Source: Myxococcales bacterium (lineage in GTDB: Bacteria > Myxococcota_C > UBA6777). From it: DNA of 64,000 bases. Each line of letters begins with the position of its first letter. Position 1 is the stretch's first letter. Location of the stretch: the NCBI GenBank assembly GCA_020632975.1, contig JACKEL010000002.1, positions 372,001 through 436,000 on the forward strand, in the 5' to 3' direction. Positions 62,018 to 64,000 of the stretch are shown piece by piece. Under the pieces are notes generated by a model that ran no database searches, had not been told where the DNA came from, and saw only the letters and a list, made by a program, of their open reading frames with translations. The position numbers and the translations under genes are program-made.

Positions 62018-64000
62018 TTGATCCAATTTCTTACATCCAAAGCGAACGAGTACAACGACTGGCGTTGGGTCTGGTCGGGTCCTTGGTCTTCTGAGACGTT
62101 ATGGGTTCTCGCAGCTTTTCTTGTTTTGGCGTTGTGGTGGAGCTGGCGCTCTAGCCAACGTCTTACTTCAACCTCGCAAAAATTGGTCTTGTTGGGGCTG
62201 CGGCTCGTTGGGGCGGCTTTTCTGTGGCTCTTGTTGCTCGGTCCTTCGATCGAGTTACGCAATGTCCAAAAGATCCAAAATCACCTGCCGATCTTCTTCG
62301 ATACTTCGGCGAGCATGCGCATCCAAAGCACGCAAAAAGATCGCACGCGGATGGATGCTGCCAAGGACTTTTGGAAGCGTCACAAGGGACTTTGGGAACA
62401 GCTTGAGAAAGAACAAAAGGTCCATAAGTTTTCCTTTTCGAGAAGTGTCTTGCCTTTGAGTGGAGGTGTTGAAACGCTCAAGGCGGATGGGGACCAGACA
62501 GACCTTTTGCAGATCCTTCGTTATGTTCAAGATAACTTCCAAGACAAACCGCTTGCGGGCATGGTCTTGGTTACGGATGGTGTCGATACGCTCGCTCGTT
62601 CGGAAAGAACGGTGGGTGGACTGACGCAAAAAGGCCGTCAAACCAACGATGCCGCGCAGACCAATCGACGTTTGCGCAGTTTGTTGGTGGGGCTAAAGCG
62701 TCTCCAGGTACCTGTCCATGTGATCGCGCCTGTCTCGCCTTCGGCCTCGGCTTTAAAGGATATCTCTGTGGCAGAGGTGTTTGGAGATGCCTTTGCTTTT
62801 CTCCATAACACCGCAACTGTCGAAGCTTTGGTGAAGGTGCGCGGGTTTCGGTCGGGGGTCTTGCCTGTGAGCTTGTACCGCGAAGGTCAGCTTCTCAAGT
62901 CCACGACCATTACGATCGAACCACAAAAGCAAGAATACACGGTGCGTTTTTCCTTCAAACCTCGAAGTGCAGGGAAGTTTATCTACTCTGTGCGGACCCC
63001 TCTTTGGCCGGGAGAGGTGTTAGAAGAAAACAACCGAAAAGACTTTATTCTCAAGATTATACGAGATCGAATCCGAGTGCTTCAGGTGACTGGGCGTCCT
63101 TCTTGGGATGTGCGGTTTCTGCGACGTTTGTTGAAGAAAAACGCTAGCGTGGACTTGATCTCCTTTTTCATCTTGAGAACACGTCAAAATATCCGACACC
63201 ACAACCCACCCGAGCGGGACATGGCGTTGATCCAGTTCCCTTACAGCGAGCTTTTCACGAAGTCTTTGCCTTCTTTTGACCTTGTGATCTTTCAGGACTT
63301 TAACTACGCGCCTTATATGTCGCAGTTTTATCTGCACAATATCGCGAGTTTTGTTCGCAAGGGCGGGGCTTTTGTGATGGTTGGTGGAGAGCTTTCTTTT
63401 GGTGCGGGTGGCTACATGGACACGCCCATCGAGTCGATCTTGCCCTTTGAGTTGGGGCTTGGTCAGATCGATGAGCAGCTTTTCCGCCCAACCCTCACGG
63501 ATGCAGGGCAACACCACCCACTCACGCGTTTGTTGGGGAGCCTCCAAGAAAACAAGGATCTTTGGGGCAAGTTGCCCGAGCAGCCTGGGGTGAACAAGAT
63601 CGGCGATGCGCGGCCTGGAAGCATCACGTTGTTGGAACACCCGAACTTGAAGACGCCTTCGGGTCGTCCTTTGCCTGTATTGAGCTTGCGGCAGGCTGGA
63701 AAAGGCCGTGTGATGGCCCTTGCGACGGATGGCAGTTGGAAGTGGAATTTTGAGCGCGTTGGAGAAGGCGGCACCAAAGAAGTGTATTACCGCTTTTGGA
63801 ACAATGCGATCCGCTGGTTGATCCGCGATCCCGAGCTTGAGCGTGTGCGTGTTTCAACAGTGCGCTCAGCGTATCGTCTTGGAGAAGAGGCTCGTTTTCG
63901 TATCCGCGTGTTGGATCAGCAGTATCGTCCTTTGCGAAAAGGGAAAGTGTCGATTCAAGTCTTGCGTGGTAATGAGTTGAAGCCTGTCCATCGAACCACA
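62018..64000 (+). CDS. vWA / glutamine-amidotransferase-like membrane protein (partial, cut by window end)
   Basis: An open frame runs from a TTG at 62018, six bases after GGAG, to the window end, giving 661 codons with no stop. Two transmembrane helices (about 27-42 and 55-75) precede a vWA-like domain with the MIDAS start FFDTSASM (about 93-100) and MVLVTDGVDT. A beta domain follows, then a glutamine-amidotransferase-like domain (about 350-590) with RVLQVTGRPSWDVRFL, SFDLVIFQDF, RKGGAFVMVGG and GKGRVMALATDGSWKW...YYRFWNNAIRWL. This is the long membrane protein of vWA/DUF4159 clusters found in Planctomycetes and Myxococcota. The amidotransferase Cys is not seen, so a non-catalytic role is likely. 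The gene continues beyond the window. Confidence 0.88.
   Translation, partial: MIQFLTSKANEYNDWRWVWSGPWSSETLWVLAAFLVLALWWSWRSSQRLTSTSQKLVLLGLRLVGAAFLWLLLLGPSIELRNVQKIQNHLPIFFDTSASMRIQSTQKDRTRMDAAKDFWKRHKGLWEQLEKEQKVHKFSFSRSVLPLSGGVETLKADGDQTDLLQILRYVQDNFQDKPLAGMVLVTDGVDTLARSERTVGGLTQKGRQTNDAAQTNRRLRSLLVGLKRLQVPVHVIAPVSPSASALKDISVAEVFGDAFAFLHNTATVEALVKVRGFRSGVLPVSLYREGQLLKSTTITIEPQKQEYTVRFSFKPRSAGKFIYSVRTPLWPGEVLEENNRKDFILKIIRDRIRVLQVTGRPSWDVRFLRRLLKKNASVDLISFFILRTRQNIRHHNPPERDMALIQFPYSELFTKSLPSFDLVIFQDFNYAPYMSQFYLHNIASFVRKGGAFVMVGGELSFGAGGYMDTPIESILPFELGLGQIDEQLFRPTLTDAGQHHPLTRLLGSLQENKDLWGKLPEQPGVNKIGDARPGSITLLEHPNLKTPSGRPLPVLSLRQAGKGRVMALATDGSWKWNFERVGEGGTKEVYYRFWNNAIRWLIRDPELERVRVSTVRSAYRLGEEARFRIRVLDQQYRPLRKGKVSIQVLRGNELKPVHRTT

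Noticed and set aside
1..64000. tRNA, rRNA, CRISPR, insertion sequence or phage genes
   Set aside because: I found no T-loop GGTTCGAATCC-type pattern, no repeat-spacer array, no transposase or integrase motif in any frame.

Overview
The window has about 50% GC and is densely coded on both strands. It looks like chromosome from a predatory- or social-type deltaproteobacterial lineage (Myxococcota, or a neighbour such as Bradymonadota). The reasons are the many Hanks-type Ser/Thr kinases, an FHA-GAF-sigma54 regulator, many lipoproteins with Dickkopf-like Cys-rich repeats, very large TPR and HEAT proteins, and a DUF4159 / vWA-glutamine-amidotransferase-like pair. I see no tRNA, rRNA, CRISPR array, transposase or phage gene. 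The placement is inferred from gene content, not computed.

Layout. 1-3.2 kb: end of an unknown gene, a small membrane protein, a membrane-anchored coiled-coil protein, a DnaA-box cluster next to an AT-rich element (origin-like), a PduO-type cobalamin adenosyltransferase and an Ala-rich helical protein. 3.3-4.9 kb (minus): ECF sigma factor, likely anti-sigma factor and a DUF3106 repeat protein in one overlapping unit. 5.1-5.9 kb: a lipoprotein whose leader carries an intrinsic terminator. 6.1-15.9 kb: one transcription unit from a clear promoter with a giant Ser/Pro/Gln-rich bitopic protein, a HEAT protein with a predicted barrel, and a 1035-aa TPR protein; this could be an envelope-spanning assembly. 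16-22.2 kb: hybrid sensor kinase, TolC-like protein with an odd Arg/Lys-rich head, and a Cys-rich repeat lipoprotein. 22.4-28.1 kb: two small overlapping ORFs and two large TPR proteins.

28.2-29.5 kb holds the most striking element: two tandem, protein-free transcription units on the minus strand. Each has a sigma70-like promoter, a boxA-like element at the predicted 5' end, a 96%-identical structured 5' domain, a variable core of about 400 nt, a conserved 3' segment that can pair with the 5' end, and its own intrinsic terminator. The two RNAs share a perfect 14-nt complementarity. I do not recognise the family and suggest a paired, large, structured noncoding RNA. At 42.3-43.07 kb a second unusual untranslated region is strongly T-rich and ends in a near-ideal terminator.

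29.5-39.5 kb: two lipoproteins, the FHA-GAF-sigma54 activator, a pseudokinase lacking its N-lobe, a TPR/membrane protein and a Ser/Thr kinase with PEGA-like tail, suggesting a phospho-signalling cluster. 39.7-47.3 kb: GH13 amylase lipoprotein, outer-membrane barrel, a CADD-type para-aminobenzoate synthase homologue, a TPR membrane protein and another Ser/Thr kinase. 47.5-64 kb: two GT-C type membrane proteins, a lipoprotein, a 2007-aa membrane-HEAT protein ending in two degenerate formylglycine-generating-enzyme-like modules, a DUF4159 protein, an Ig-like/Cys-rich lipoprotein, and the start of a vWA/glutamine-amidotransferase-like membrane protein cut by the window end.
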